Origin: Actinomycetota bacterium | GTDB taxonomy: Bacteria; Actinomycetota; Actinomycetes; Nanopelagicales; Nanopelagicaceae | Reading direction: 5' to 3' | DNA length: 24,517 bases | NCBI GenBank assembly: GCA_947452525.1 | Contig: CANGCW010000004.1 | Span: 1-24,517, forward strand | Shown: one piece after another, positions 7,186-14,584 of the stretch | Position numbering within the stretch: the stretch's first letter is position 1 | Layout: each line of letters begins with the position of its first letter | The notes under the pieces: model-generated | Told to the model about the DNA's origin: nothing | Databases searched by the model: none | What the model saw: the letters and a program-made list of their open reading frames with translations, nothing else | Made by a program: the position numbers and the translations under genes

Positions 7186-9081
7186 TTAGCCTTCGCGGTT
7201 CAACTCATCATACTTATTTAGCTTCGCTAAATACTTGTTGTACTTCGCGAGTTCATCATCCTCGCCCATCGCCTCAGCGCGATCTGCAGCGCGGTCGATT
7301 CGCCGTACTTCTTTCGAGTCATCGCGCGTCCACTGGATAAAGGTTGCAACGAGGGCGATCAAGATAGGAATCTCACCCATCGCCCAACCGATGGCGCCAC
7401 CGAGATGCTGATCAGTTAAGAGATTGGTATTCCACGTCCGATGGAGGGAGGCATAGAAGCCGCCATCTACCAGCGTTGAGGTAGAGAGAAGAGCGATAGA
7501 GAAGTAGGCGTGAATACTCATCGCCGCGAACAAGGTGATGATGCGGACGATATGTGGAATCTTCCGTGGATTCGGATCGATACCGACGATGACGTAGAAG
7601 AAGAGGTAACCGGCGAGCAAGAAGTGGATATTCATCAAGAAGTGGCCACCATGGCTCTTCATGAGAGAACCAAAGAGTGGCGTCATGTATAGGGCGAAGA
7701 GTGAGCCATCGAAGATGATGAGCGCTGTAACCGGGAATGTGATGATCTTCGAGTAGCGCGAGTGGATCGCCGAGATCAGAGTGCCACGAAGTCCACGTTC
7801 TTCACCACGACCGATCGGTAGTGTGCGCATCGCCAGCGTGATCGGTGCACTGAGGACGAATCCGATGGGCGCGACCATGCCCAAGAGCATGTGAGAGATC
7901 ATGTGATACGAGAAGGCGAAGTGGGCATAGATGCCAAGACCACCACTTGTTGCAAAGTCGGTGACAGCAACTGCAGAAGCGAAGGCAACTGTTCTTCCAA
8001 CTGGCCACTTATCGCCACGCTTTGCGAGGACGCGGACACCCTTGATGTAGAGGGCAGTGATGAGAATAAGGAAGCCGAGCATTACTCCATCAGGTGAGTA
8101 TCCCCAGAGAATGCGTGAAAGGTTTGGTACGTGTGGAGCCGAGAGGCCCGTGATTCCAAGTACGGGATCGGACTCAGCTCTGATATCCGCAGCAGAGGTC
8201 GGTGGCGCAGTTGTTGAGAGCCATGCTCCGATGACAACAGTGATTCCCATAAGGAAGAGTTCATTCGCAAGCAGTCGTGAACGCGAGGCGAGTTCACTAT
8301 TTTCTGCAATCTTCTTCCGTTGCTTCGCTGCGATCGCAATGAGAATGACCATCAACACAATCTTTACTGCAATGAGGAAGCCGTAGAACGAACTCCATCC
8401 TGCAATGAAATGGAGGCGAGACCAGGCAGCAAGCGCGCCAGATATTGCGACAATAATTGCTGACCAGAGCGCGAGTGAACTAAAGCGGGTGATATTTCGT
8501 GCCCGCTCCCCCAGCGGCAGGATGACCAGACCAAAGAGACCGCCGACCCAGAGCGAGAGCGCGCCTACGTGAAAAACAATTGTTCCAATTGCGAGTCCAT
8601 GGTTTCCAGCACTCGCCGCATGGCTTGAGAAGAGTGGGGCTAGCGTTCCAAAGAGGGTGAGGCCAAAGCACCAGTAGATAACTGAGATCTTCTTAGCCGC
8701 GGCCAGAAGCAGACATACCAAAGCGAATACGATGATTTGGAAGAGGAAGTTTCTGCCCGTCGTTGTCTGCGTGAGATACGAGTGAATGGTGGTGAGGTCG
8801 AAGGCATTGAGAATGGAGGCACCGAGCAGGTTCGCAAGTTCAATGAGAGCGCTGCCGATAGTGGAGAAGAGAAGAACGAGCGCCGCTAACTTCGTGAGCG
8901 CGAGATATCGATCGCCCTGCTTTGTTAGCTTGCCATGGTCATCCGAGAGGTAGAAGCCGAGAACCATCAGAAGCCCGACGAGCGCGAGAGTCGCTAAGAA
9001 GTATGCGCTCTTGGTGACAGGGATAAGAAAATTGACAAGGGTGTTACTTGTAAATGGGTGGGCACCACGGAAGATGAACAT
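7186..9081 (-). CDS. copD: CopD-CtaG (caa3 assembly) copper membrane fusion protein
   Basis: A 631-residue polytopic protein combining two families. The N-terminal half matches CopD, a copper-import membrane domain; seen are SSHAASAGNH and FHVGALSLWVGGLFGLVILP. The C-terminal half matches the caa3-type CtaG domain used in cytochrome oxidase copper centre assembly; seen are HFAFSYHMISHMLLGMVAP with clustered His, SAPITLAMRTLP, HGGHFLMNIHFLLAGYLF and the end segment GGAIGWAMGEIP. A short charged tail follows (about 45 residues, DDELAKYNKYLAKLNKY). This fusion is common in actinobacteria. Together with CopC directly upstream, it probably takes copper from outside and delivers it to cytochrome oxidase. 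The start is uncertain: the ATG at 9081 has no obvious ribosome site. The gap to copC is 14 nt. Confidence 0.9.
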   Translation of the reverse strand: MFIFRGAHPFTSNTLVNFLIPVTKSAYFLATLALVGLLMVLGFYLSDDHGKLTKQGDRYLALTKLAALVLLFSTIGSALIELANLLGASILNAFDLTTIHSYLTQTTTGRNFLFQIIVFALVCLLLAAAKKISVIYWCFGLTLFGTLAPLFSSHAASAGNHGLAIGTIVFHVGALSLWVGGLFGLVILPLGERARNITRFSSLALWSAIIVAISGALAAWSRLHFIAGWSSFYGFLIAVKIVLMVILIAIAAKQRKKIAENSELASRSRLLANELFLMGITVVIGAWLSTTAPPTSAADIRAESDPVLGITGLSAPHVPNLSRILWGYSPDGVMLGFLILITALYIKGVRVLAKRGDKWPVGRTVAFASAVAVTDFATSGGLGIYAHFAFSYHMISHMLLGMVAPIGFVLSAPITLAMRTLPIGRGEERGLRGTLISAIHSRYSKIITFPVTALIIFDGSLFALYMTPLFGSLMKSHGGHFLMNIHFLLAGYLFFYVIVGIDPNPRKIPHIVRIITLFAAMSIHAYFSIALLSTSTLVDGGFYASLHRTWNTNLLTDQHLGGAIGWAMGEIPILIALVATFIQWTRDDSKEVRRIDRAADRAEAMGEDDELAKYNKYLAKLNKYDELNREG

Positions 9082-9095
9082 AAATGTAATTAGGG

Positions 9096-9707
9096 CTACT
9101 CATCTGTCTTTTTCGCGCGCGCACGAGGTGCACTCTTCTTGCTCTTCTTCTGTGCCTTGCGGACATCAGCAATAATCGCGCGAATATAGAGGAAGAGGAA
9201 TACGGAGACACCGAGGGCAAGAATCAGCATGATGTAGACCAAGAGGTTGCCACCGGAGTTAGAGGAAGAGTTTGAAGAGTTCTTAGTTGCTGTTGGTGTG
9301 GGAGTTGGGGTTGCTGATGAGATCGCAGATGGCGCGTTAAACATAAATGAGTAAGAGCCGCTTGCAGGTACATCTCCATCTGCGACGAGCGTGTAGGTAA
9401 CTTTGTACATTCCAGAACGGGTAAGCGCCTTAAGTCCGACTGTTGCAGTCGTTGTATCGATTGTTAGAGAACCGTCATCAACGCGATTGCCTGCCGGATC
9501 GGTAACGGTAATCTCGCTGCCCTGATCGAGAAGTGGAACGTCGGCGGTAAGTGAGATGGCGCTGATTGCATCGGAGAGGATCGCACCAGCGTTAGGGGTT
9601 GATGCGATGAGGTTCGTCGCATGGGCTGATGGGGCCGCCACGAGTAGGCCAAGTGGACCGATGAGGAGAGCTGCGAGCGCTCCTCCAATTACTCTGCGTG
9701 CGGACAT
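9096..9707 (-). CDS. copC: CopC-domain copper-binding exported protein, membrane anchored
   Basis: 203 residues from the chosen ATG at 9707, which has a GGAG ribosome site 8 nt upstream. An in-frame start at 9779 would add 24 unconserved residues and leave no room for the divergent promoter. A signal peptide ends PSA at residue 28, which makes His29 the new N-terminus, as CopC requires for Cu(II) binding. The beta-sandwich runs from NLIASTPNAGAIL to GSYSFMFN. The usual DGHP motif carrying the second copper His reads DGDVPASG here, so that His is absent. A Thr/Pro/Ser linker, one membrane helix and a Lys-rich cytoplasmic tail follow. It is the first gene of the operon with copD/ctaG. Confidence 0.87.
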   Translation of the reverse strand: MSARRVIGGALAALLIGPLGLLVAAPSAHATNLIASTPNAGAILSDAISAISLTADVPLLDQGSEITVTDPAGNRVDDGSLTIDTTTATVGLKALTRSGMYKVTYTLVADGDVPASGSYSFMFNAPSAISSATPTPTPTATKNSSNSSSNSGGNLLVYIMLILALGVSVFLFLYIRAIIADVRKAQKKSKKSAPRARAKKTDE

Positions 9708-9767
9708 CCTGTGGGCTCCATCCCTAGCGTTCACGGCCTTCGATTGGTCGTAATCTTCCCACTTCTT

Positions 9768-9774
9768 TAGAATA
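9768..9774. promoter_or_regulatory. Overlapping bidirectional -10 element (copC / zinc-ribbon gene)
   Basis: The 7-mer TAGAATA reads TAGAAT rightward and TATTCT leftward, so one sequence can serve as -10 box on both strands. Rightward, it lies 7 nt before the ATG at 9781, giving a leaderless transcript. Leftward, it would give copC a leader of about 55 nt with its GGAG site. Symmetric -10 elements of this kind are known to cause divergent transcription. Confidence 0.5.
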
Positions 9775-9780
9775 AGCACT

Positions 9781-9981
9781 ATGCCGACCTACGAATATGC
9801 CTGTGATGCTTGCGGTCACCAATTTGAGGCCGTTCAATCCTTCGCCGAAGCTGCGCTGACCCACTGCCCAGTGTGCCAGGGGTCACTTCGCAAGTTGTAC
9901 TCGAATGTGGGGATCGTCTTTAAAGGATCAGGTTTCTATAAGACCGATTCCCGCGGCGGAGAATCTAAATCTTCGGAGTAA
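9781..9981 (+). CDS. FmdB-type zinc-ribbon protein, Ruc-like
   Basis: 66 residues. MPTYEYACDACGHQFEAVQ starts a one-zinc ribbon with two Cys pairs (CDAC at 8-11 and CPVC about 21 residues later). LRKLYSNVGIVFKGSGFYKT follows, then a short polar tail. From memory, this closely resembles the N-terminal part of mycobacterial Rv0991c (Ruc), described as a redox-regulated chaperone whose disordered tail is longer. Rv0991c lies next to the formyl-THF cyclo-ligase gene, which is also nearby here. FmdB was first described as a putative regulator, so the role is open. The ATG is fixed by a -10 box 7 nt upstream. The tail here is only about 14 residues. Confidence 0.85.
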   Translation: MPTYEYACDACGHQFEAVQSFAEAALTHCPVCQGSLRKLYSNVGIVFKGSGFYKTDSRGGESKSSE

Positions 9982-10007
9982 GGGTTACCCAGGAAGTTGC
10001 CCGGTAC

Positions 10008-10406
10008 CTACAGCCAGGATCCAATTTTCTTAATAACCGAGATTGCAGTCTTCACTTGGCTCACCATTGAGTTCGCTTTATTTTTCAAGTCTCCATACGG
10101 AGATGGAACTTCCAGGACAACTTTCGCTGTGGTTGCTGGATGGTCGTAAACGTAGCCACCCAACTTTGCACCACCAAGGCTTCCTGCGGAGCCACCTAAA
10201 CCTCCTGCCAGCGGAGCACCCACTCCCGTGAAAGCTCCGATTGAAGTGCCAGCTAAAGATCCCAATCCACCGCCAATGACCGTACCTACTCCAGTTGCAA
10301 TCTCCCTTCCGGTGCTGGCTTCGGCAGATTGGAATGCTGTAAGTGTTAATCCGATCGTTACACCGATCGTTGCAGCGGAGAGGGTCTTTTTTGTTGATTG
10401 CTTCAT
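10008..10406 (-). CDS. Secreted glycine-zipper protein
   Basis: 132 residues from the ATG at 10406, which has AGGAG 5 nt upstream; a GTG at 10412 would sit on top of that site. Residues 1-30 are a Sec signal peptide with a Lys-rich start and an AEA end. Residues 39-84 contain 19 glycines spaced mostly by 3-4 (GVGTVIGGGLGSLAG and onward), the pattern of glycine-zipper segments that pack helices in membranes. The end is basic and amphipathic (VSQVKTAISVIKKIGSWL). No enzyme motif is present. Glycine-zipper proteins can be envelope structural proteins, pore formers or secreted toxins; nothing here decides among these. It converges with the zinc-ribbon gene. Confidence 0.75.
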   Translation of the reverse strand: MKQSTKKTLSAATIGVTIGLTLTAFQSAEASTGREIATGVGTVIGGGLGSLAGTSIGAFTGVGAPLAGGLGGSAGSLGGAKLGGYVYDHPATTAKVVLEVPSPYGDLKNKANSMVSQVKTAISVIKKIGSWL

Positions 10407-10571
10407 GATCACTCCTAGATGCTGAATCGAAGAGTCCGATTGGAGTCTCTGGAGGAGAAATTAGACTTAACATCTCTCGATTCATTCACAGGCGCCACCT
10501 GATTGATACACATTTGATAGATGTTTTCAGGACTGGAGAGAGAGCCAATTTGGAAGCCGTATAGCTGAGTA

Positions 10572-10597
10572 AGGGTTATCCCTCTCGGGAGTTTTTT
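10572..10597 (+). terminator. Orphan terminator-like hairpin with T tract
   Basis: TCCC-TCTC-GGGA (579-590) is followed by G and six T; an alternative hairpin AGGG-TTAT-CCCT (572-583) competes with it. The stem is only 4 bp, so it is weak. No rightward gene ends here: both flanking genes run leftward. The rest of the 10407-10605 gap shows only the ribosome site of the glycine-zipper gene. Confidence 0.35.
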
Positions 10598-10605
10598 CTA
10601 GAGCT

Positions 10606-10737
10606 TTAACCGTGGTGCGGAGGACGGTCCGCAAGAATTTCTTTATCACGTTCAGAGAATTTTCCCGCGTCAGATTTAACCTCTGACGGATCTGGAATCT
10701 GATCCTCGGCTGTTCGGTTAGGAATCATTTCGCTCAC
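10606..10737 (-). CDS. Small 43-residue hydrophilic protein, leaderless
   Basis: GTG start at 10737, TAA at 10606-10608. The product begins MSEMIPNRTAEDQIPDPSEV and ends RDKEILADRPPHHG. It is highly charged, has no membrane segment and no Cys. A TAAACT -10 box lies exactly 6 nt before the GTG, the same arrangement seen at eight genes of this window. Codon use looks like that of the neighbours. It diverges from the MMPL transporter; the two starts are 57 nt apart. I do not recognise the family. It could be a small regulator or adaptor, or a chance ORF; the promoter geometry favours a real gene. Confidence 0.55.
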   Translation of the reverse strand: MSEMIPNRTAEDQIPDPSEVKSDAGKFSERDKEILADRPPHHG

Positions 10738-10743
10738 AGAGTA

Positions 10744-10749
10744 AGTTTA
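10744..10749 (-). promoter_or_regulatory. -10 box of the small-protein gene, leaderless
   Basis: Reading leftward, TAAACT, then TACTCT, then the GTG at 10737. A -35-like TGAACT lies about 18 nt further upstream. Confidence 0.5.
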
Positions 10750-10782
10750 TTACTAATTATTGGGTGTAGTTCACACCCCCCT

Positions 10783-10788
10783 TACCCT
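10783..10788 (+). promoter_or_regulatory. -10 box of the MMPL transporter, leaderless
   Basis: TACCCT, 6 nt (ACTTCG), then GTG at 10795. A possible -35 TTGGGT (10760-10765) has 17-nt spacing. The two divergent promoters interleave within 57 nt, so a factor bound here could affect both. Confidence 0.55.
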
Positions 10789-10794
10789 ACTTCG

Positions 10795-12924
10795 GTGAGT
10801 GATGCAGATTGGCTGGCGCAGTTGATGTTTGAGACATTGGGCAGAAAGATTGTTAAGCGTAAGCGCCTCACCGTCTCGCTCTTCTTGCTTGCAGTCGTAG
10901 CTGCCGGAGCAGTCGGATCGACCGCTATCGCAAAGTTGGATAGCGGTGGATATAACGATCCTGGTAGCGATTCAGCCAAAGCCGCAAAGTATCTCTCTGA
11001 GACTTTTCACGTTAAGGACCCCGCTGTCATCCTCGTGGTGAAGAGCGCAGGTCTCATCTCTGATCCTGCAACCGTGGCTGATGCAACAGCGCTTGAGAAA
11101 GAGCTAGCTGCTGACTCCAACGTCGACAGCACGCTCTCTTATTGGAGCGCCGGCGGAGCACCCGCTCTTGCAAGTAAAGATAACCACGAGGCATACCTCT
11201 TCTTATATGCCCACTATTCAGATCCACTAAAGGCCAAGGGCCTTGGCACCTTGGTCGTAGATAAGTACTCATCGCACTACAAGTCACTGACTCTCTACGC
11301 TGGCGGAATCTCCGTCTTCAACAAGGCGATCTCAACCAAGATCTCTAAGGATCTTGCTCTCGCCGAGAGCATCTCGATTCCTCTGACATTCATACTTCTT
11401 CTCTTCGTCTTCGGCGGATTGATCTCGAGCGCGATGCCGCTCGTCGTTGGAGTCGCTGCAATCTTCGGCGCGCTCTTCAATATGTGGCTCTTTACCCAAT
11501 TCACCACAGTGAGCGTCTTTGCACTCAACTTGATCACCGGTATGGGACTCGGCCTTGGTATCGATTACGCACTTCTCATGGTCAATCGTTTCCGTGAAGA
11601 GTTGCATGCCGGAAAGTCCGTTGAAGAATCTGTCATTAAGACAGTTGCGACCGCGGGTAAGACAGTTTTCTACTCGGGCATCACTGTCATCATCACACTT
11701 GCATCATTGATGTTCTTCCCACAATCATTCTTAAAGTCATTTGGTTATGCCGGCGTCAGCGTTGTCTTTATGGCGATCCTCGCTGCAGTTCTAGCATTCC
11801 CTGCAGTGCTCGCGATTCTCGGTACCCGTATTGACAAGTTTGTGATTCGTAAGAGCGCAGTGACTCCGAAGGAAGAGGGTCGCTGGGCAAAGACCGCGCG
11901 CTTCGTTATGCGCCGTCCTGTTCCAGTCGTTCTCGTCTCGCTCTTGGCCCTTGCTGCTATTGCTGCGCCAGTGAAGGACATCGTCTTCTCGCAAGTCGAT
12001 ACCCGCGTTATGCCTGCATCATCGCCGATTGCTATCGCGTCAGCCGAGATGGTGAAGAGCTTCCCTGGTGAAGAGGGCAACCCAATTGAATTTATTATCC
12101 CTAACTCGATCGGTAAGAACGATGAAGTAATTGCCTATGCACGTAAGGTTGAAGCGATTCCTGGAATCGTCCGCGTTGCAGCGGTAGATACCGTCGGCAG
12201 CACATCTCGCTTTACTGCTGTTCATTCGATGCCACCTCGCTCTCCTGAGGGTGAAAAGTTGATCAATGCGATTAGAGATATTCCTTCACCAGCGGGGACA
12301 CTCGTTGGAGGCGTTGCAGCGGATTACACGGATAGCCAAGCGGGCATCGCCCGAACACTTCCTTTCGCACTCGGATGGGTTGGCCTTGGCGTTCTGATTC
12401 TTCTCTTCCTCTTCACCGGTTCAGTAATCCTTCCTATCAAGGCGGTCATCCTTAACGTGCTCTCACTTGGCGCGATGATGGGCGCACTCACTTGGATCTT
12501 CGTCGATGGCCACTTGATGTGGCTCGTTGGAAAGTTCACCGTCACGGGTTCTGTCGATACATCGATGGTTATTCTGATTTCGGTCGTGACGTTCGGGCTT
12601 TCAATGGACTACGAGGTCTTTCTGCTCTCACGTATCAAGGAAGAGCATGACTTGGGGCGCACTAACGAGGATGCTGTGGCTATTGGACTTCAGCGCTCTG
12701 CTCGCATCATCACAGCTGCCGCACTCCTTCTTGCGATTGTCTTCGCTGCATTCCTTACCAGCGGCGTTACATCCATCAAGACTCTCGGTTTTGGCGTCGC
12801 TTTCGCCATTCTCCTCGATGCAACACTGGTACGAGGTCTCCTTGTCCCAGCACTCATGCGTCTCTTTGGAGATGCAAACTGGTGGGCTCCGAAGTTCTTG
12901 AAGCGCTTCACTATCAATCACTAA
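10795..12924 (+). CDS. MMPL-family (RND superfamily) transporter
   Basis: 709 residues with the two-fold repeat of RND pumps: one membrane helix (about 26-46), a periplasm-facing domain, five helices, then the same again. The helix 4 proton-relay motifs are clear: GLGIDYALLMVNRF with Asp257-Tyr258, and GLSMDYEVFLLSRI with Asp605-Tyr606, matching the paired Asp-Tyr of MmpL3. An MMPL-like DPGSDSAKAAKYL segment follows the first helix. In mycobacteria such proteins export lipids to the outer envelope; here the substrate is unknown and could be a lipid, carotenoid or drug. The start is a GTG set by a leaderless promoter. It carries an ordinary C-terminal end without a large cytoplasmic tail. A 52-nt gap separates it from the next gene. 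Confidence 0.93.
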   Translation: MSDADWLAQLMFETLGRKIVKRKRLTVSLFLLAVVAAGAVGSTAIAKLDSGGYNDPGSDSAKAAKYLSETFHVKDPAVILVVKSAGLISDPATVADATALEKELAADSNVDSTLSYWSAGGAPALASKDNHEAYLFLYAHYSDPLKAKGLGTLVVDKYSSHYKSLTLYAGGISVFNKAISTKISKDLALAESISIPLTFILLLFVFGGLISSAMPLVVGVAAIFGALFNMWLFTQFTTVSVFALNLITGMGLGLGIDYALLMVNRFREELHAGKSVEESVIKTVATAGKTVFYSGITVIITLASLMFFPQSFLKSFGYAGVSVVFMAILAAVLAFPAVLAILGTRIDKFVIRKSAVTPKEEGRWAKTARFVMRRPVPVVLVSLLALAAIAAPVKDIVFSQVDTRVMPASSPIAIASAEMVKSFPGEEGNPIEFIIPNSIGKNDEVIAYARKVEAIPGIVRVAAVDTVGSTSRFTAVHSMPPRSPEGEKLINAIRDIPSPAGTLVGGVAADYTDSQAGIARTLPFALGWVGLGVLILLFLFTGSVILPIKAVILNVLSLGAMMGALTWIFVDGHLMWLVGKFTVTGSVDTSMVILISVVTFGLSMDYEVFLLSRIKEEHDLGRTNEDAVAIGLQRSARIITAAALLLAIVFAAFLTSGVTSIKTLGFGVAFAILLDATLVRGLLVPALMRLFGDANWWAPKFLKRFTINH

Positions 12925-12976
12925 TTTGTCTGGAGCGGGTCTGCTTTCTGACTTACCAAAGTGAGAGGATTGGGCC

Positions 12977-14584
12977 ATGCCTCCTAAGGTCCATCCCCCA
13001 CATCCCATCCTGAAAAGCAGCGCTGAGCGTGCTGTATTTGAAGCTCTCATGGCAACGCTTTCGGATGAAGATATGATCTTTGCAAATCTCGTTATCGCGG
13101 ATTCAGAGCATGGTGACACCGAGATCGACTTTGTTGTGCTGCTGAAAGAGAATGGCATCGCAGTCATCGAGGTAAAGGGCGGCCATATCACTCATGATGG
13201 ACATGGCTGGATTCAATCAGATCCATCCGGTTCGCGATATATCGAACCCGCTGGGCAAGCTGTTAAGAACTTTCACGTACTTATGGAATACACCCACGGA
13301 CGCTGGTCACAAGGCGCTATCCGCGCAGATTGGCTTGTCGCATTTCCCTTTGCGAATATCGTCGATCCCGGTGACCCGGCACTGCCGATGGATCGCATCA
13401 TTCAGAAGAGCCAGCTTCCGCATATTCTTTCGAGCCTCAAGTCATGTGTGAATGCCAACCTCTCACGATCTGTGCCCACCATTAATGACTGGGTAAGCAT
13501 CTTCGGCAAGAATCTCATTCCGATCGCCTCACAGAAAGTTTCACCCGAGGCAGTTCTCGGCAACAATTACGAGTTCATTCGCAGTCTTACGCATGAGAGA
13601 GCGCAACTACTGGATCAGCTCTCAGATAACCCAAGGTATTACGTGAAGGGCCCGGCTGGTTCCGGTAAGAGTTGGCTGGCATTTGAACAGGCGAAGCGTT
13701 GGACCCAAGAGGGACGTGAGGTTGCCGTACTTACATTTAATGAAGGCCTAATCTCCTACTTCACTAAGAAGAATGCTGAGCTCTCCGACGAAGATCAAAT
13801 CAGTTATATTGGAAGATTCAACGATTTCGCTAATTTTATTGGCTCTGACGTTGGACACCCATCCCACCACACTGAACAAGTTGACCGATACCGTGATGAC
13901 TTACTTGCTAAAGCGCGAGTGCTTACAGATGAGCAAAAGTTTGATGCATTTGTCATCGATGAGGCAGAAGATTTCTTGCAATCGTGGTGGGAGGTCCTTG
14001 ATCTATCGCTGCGGGAGAATGGGCGACTTGCTCTATTCGGTGACGATCAGCAGCGAATTTTCGGATTTAAGACAGCGGTTCCCGAGAACGTTGCTTACTT
14101 TAGATTAAATGAGAATCTGCGAAATTCTCAACAGATAGCGAAAGCGTTATCAGCCCTTGTCGATCGGCCGATTGTCGCCCGCGGCCCACACTCCTTCGAG
14201 ATTGAATATGTCATCTCCCCAGACCCAGTTGCCGGTGCCGATCAGGTCGTTTCAGATTTAACCCTGAAAGAGAATTGGGATTCAAAGGAGATTGCACTCC
14301 TCACGACCAAGAGCCGGCACGAAACTCACAAGGATTGGTTGAAAATAAGTTCAGAACGATATTGGGAGTACCTCTGGATTGGCGATTACGTCTTCTACGG
14401 CACGGTTGCAGGCTTTAAAGGACTAGAGAAGCCTGTTGTTGTTCTCGCCGTGGATGGCTTTCACGATGATGCAGATTGGAAAGATGTGATCTACGTCGGA
14501 ATATCACGGGCACGCGACAAGCTCATCATCGTTGCTGATGCGCAGACTTCAGGGAAGATTCAGGCGTTGCTCTCAGGCAACTGA
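12977..14584 (+). CDS. NERD nuclease - SF1 (UvrD-like) helicase fusion
   Basis: 535 residues. The N-terminal NERD domain (PD-(D/E)xK fold) has Glu17 in SSAERAVFEAL, Asp51 in EIDFVVLL and the ExK pair Glu65-Lys67 in IEVKGG. A linker runs to residue 215. The helicase follows: Walker A GPAGSGKS (225-232), Walker B FVIDEAED (325-331), motif III GDDQQRIFG (355-363), motif IV-like LNENLRNS (377-384), motif V GTVAGFKGLEKPVVV (475-489) and motif VI YVGISRARDKL (506-516). All catalytic residues look intact. The helicase is compact with small insertions. Such fusions occur patchily in bacteria and are suspected in defence or DNA repair. The ATG has a GAGAGG site 8 nt upstream. The 3' end overlaps the S51 peptidase gene by 25 nt on the other strand. 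Confidence 0.9.
   Translation: MPPKVHPPHPILKSSAERAVFEALMATLSDEDMIFANLVIADSEHGDTEIDFVVLLKENGIAVIEVKGGHITHDGHGWIQSDPSGSRYIEPAGQAVKNFHVLMEYTHGRWSQGAIRADWLVAFPFANIVDPGDPALPMDRIIQKSQLPHILSSLKSCVNANLSRSVPTINDWVSIFGKNLIPIASQKVSPEAVLGNNYEFIRSLTHERAQLLDQLSDNPRYYVKGPAGSGKSWLAFEQAKRWTQEGREVAVLTFNEGLISYFTKKNAELSDEDQISYIGRFNDFANFIGSDVGHPSHHTEQVDRYRDDLLAKARVLTDEQKFDAFVIDEAEDFLQSWWEVLDLSLRENGRLALFGDDQQRIFGFKTAVPENVAYFRLNENLRNSQQIAKALSALVDRPIVARGPHSFEIEYVISPDPVAGADQVVSDLTLKENWDSKEIALLTTKSRHETHKDWLKISSERYWEYLWIGDYVFYGTVAGFKGLEKPVVVLAVDGFHDDADWKDVIYVGISRARDKLIIVADAQTSGKIQALLSGN

Noticed and set aside
9708..9779. N-terminal extension of CopC by 24 codons
   Set aside because: It would precede the signal peptide and fill the divergent promoter; the internal ATG at 9707 has a good GGAG site.
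12628..13191. Leftward 187-codon ORF spanning the end of the MMPL gene and start of the helicase gene
   Set aside because: Mirror frame of two well-supported genes; Ser/Cys/Arg-rich composition typical of an antisense frame.
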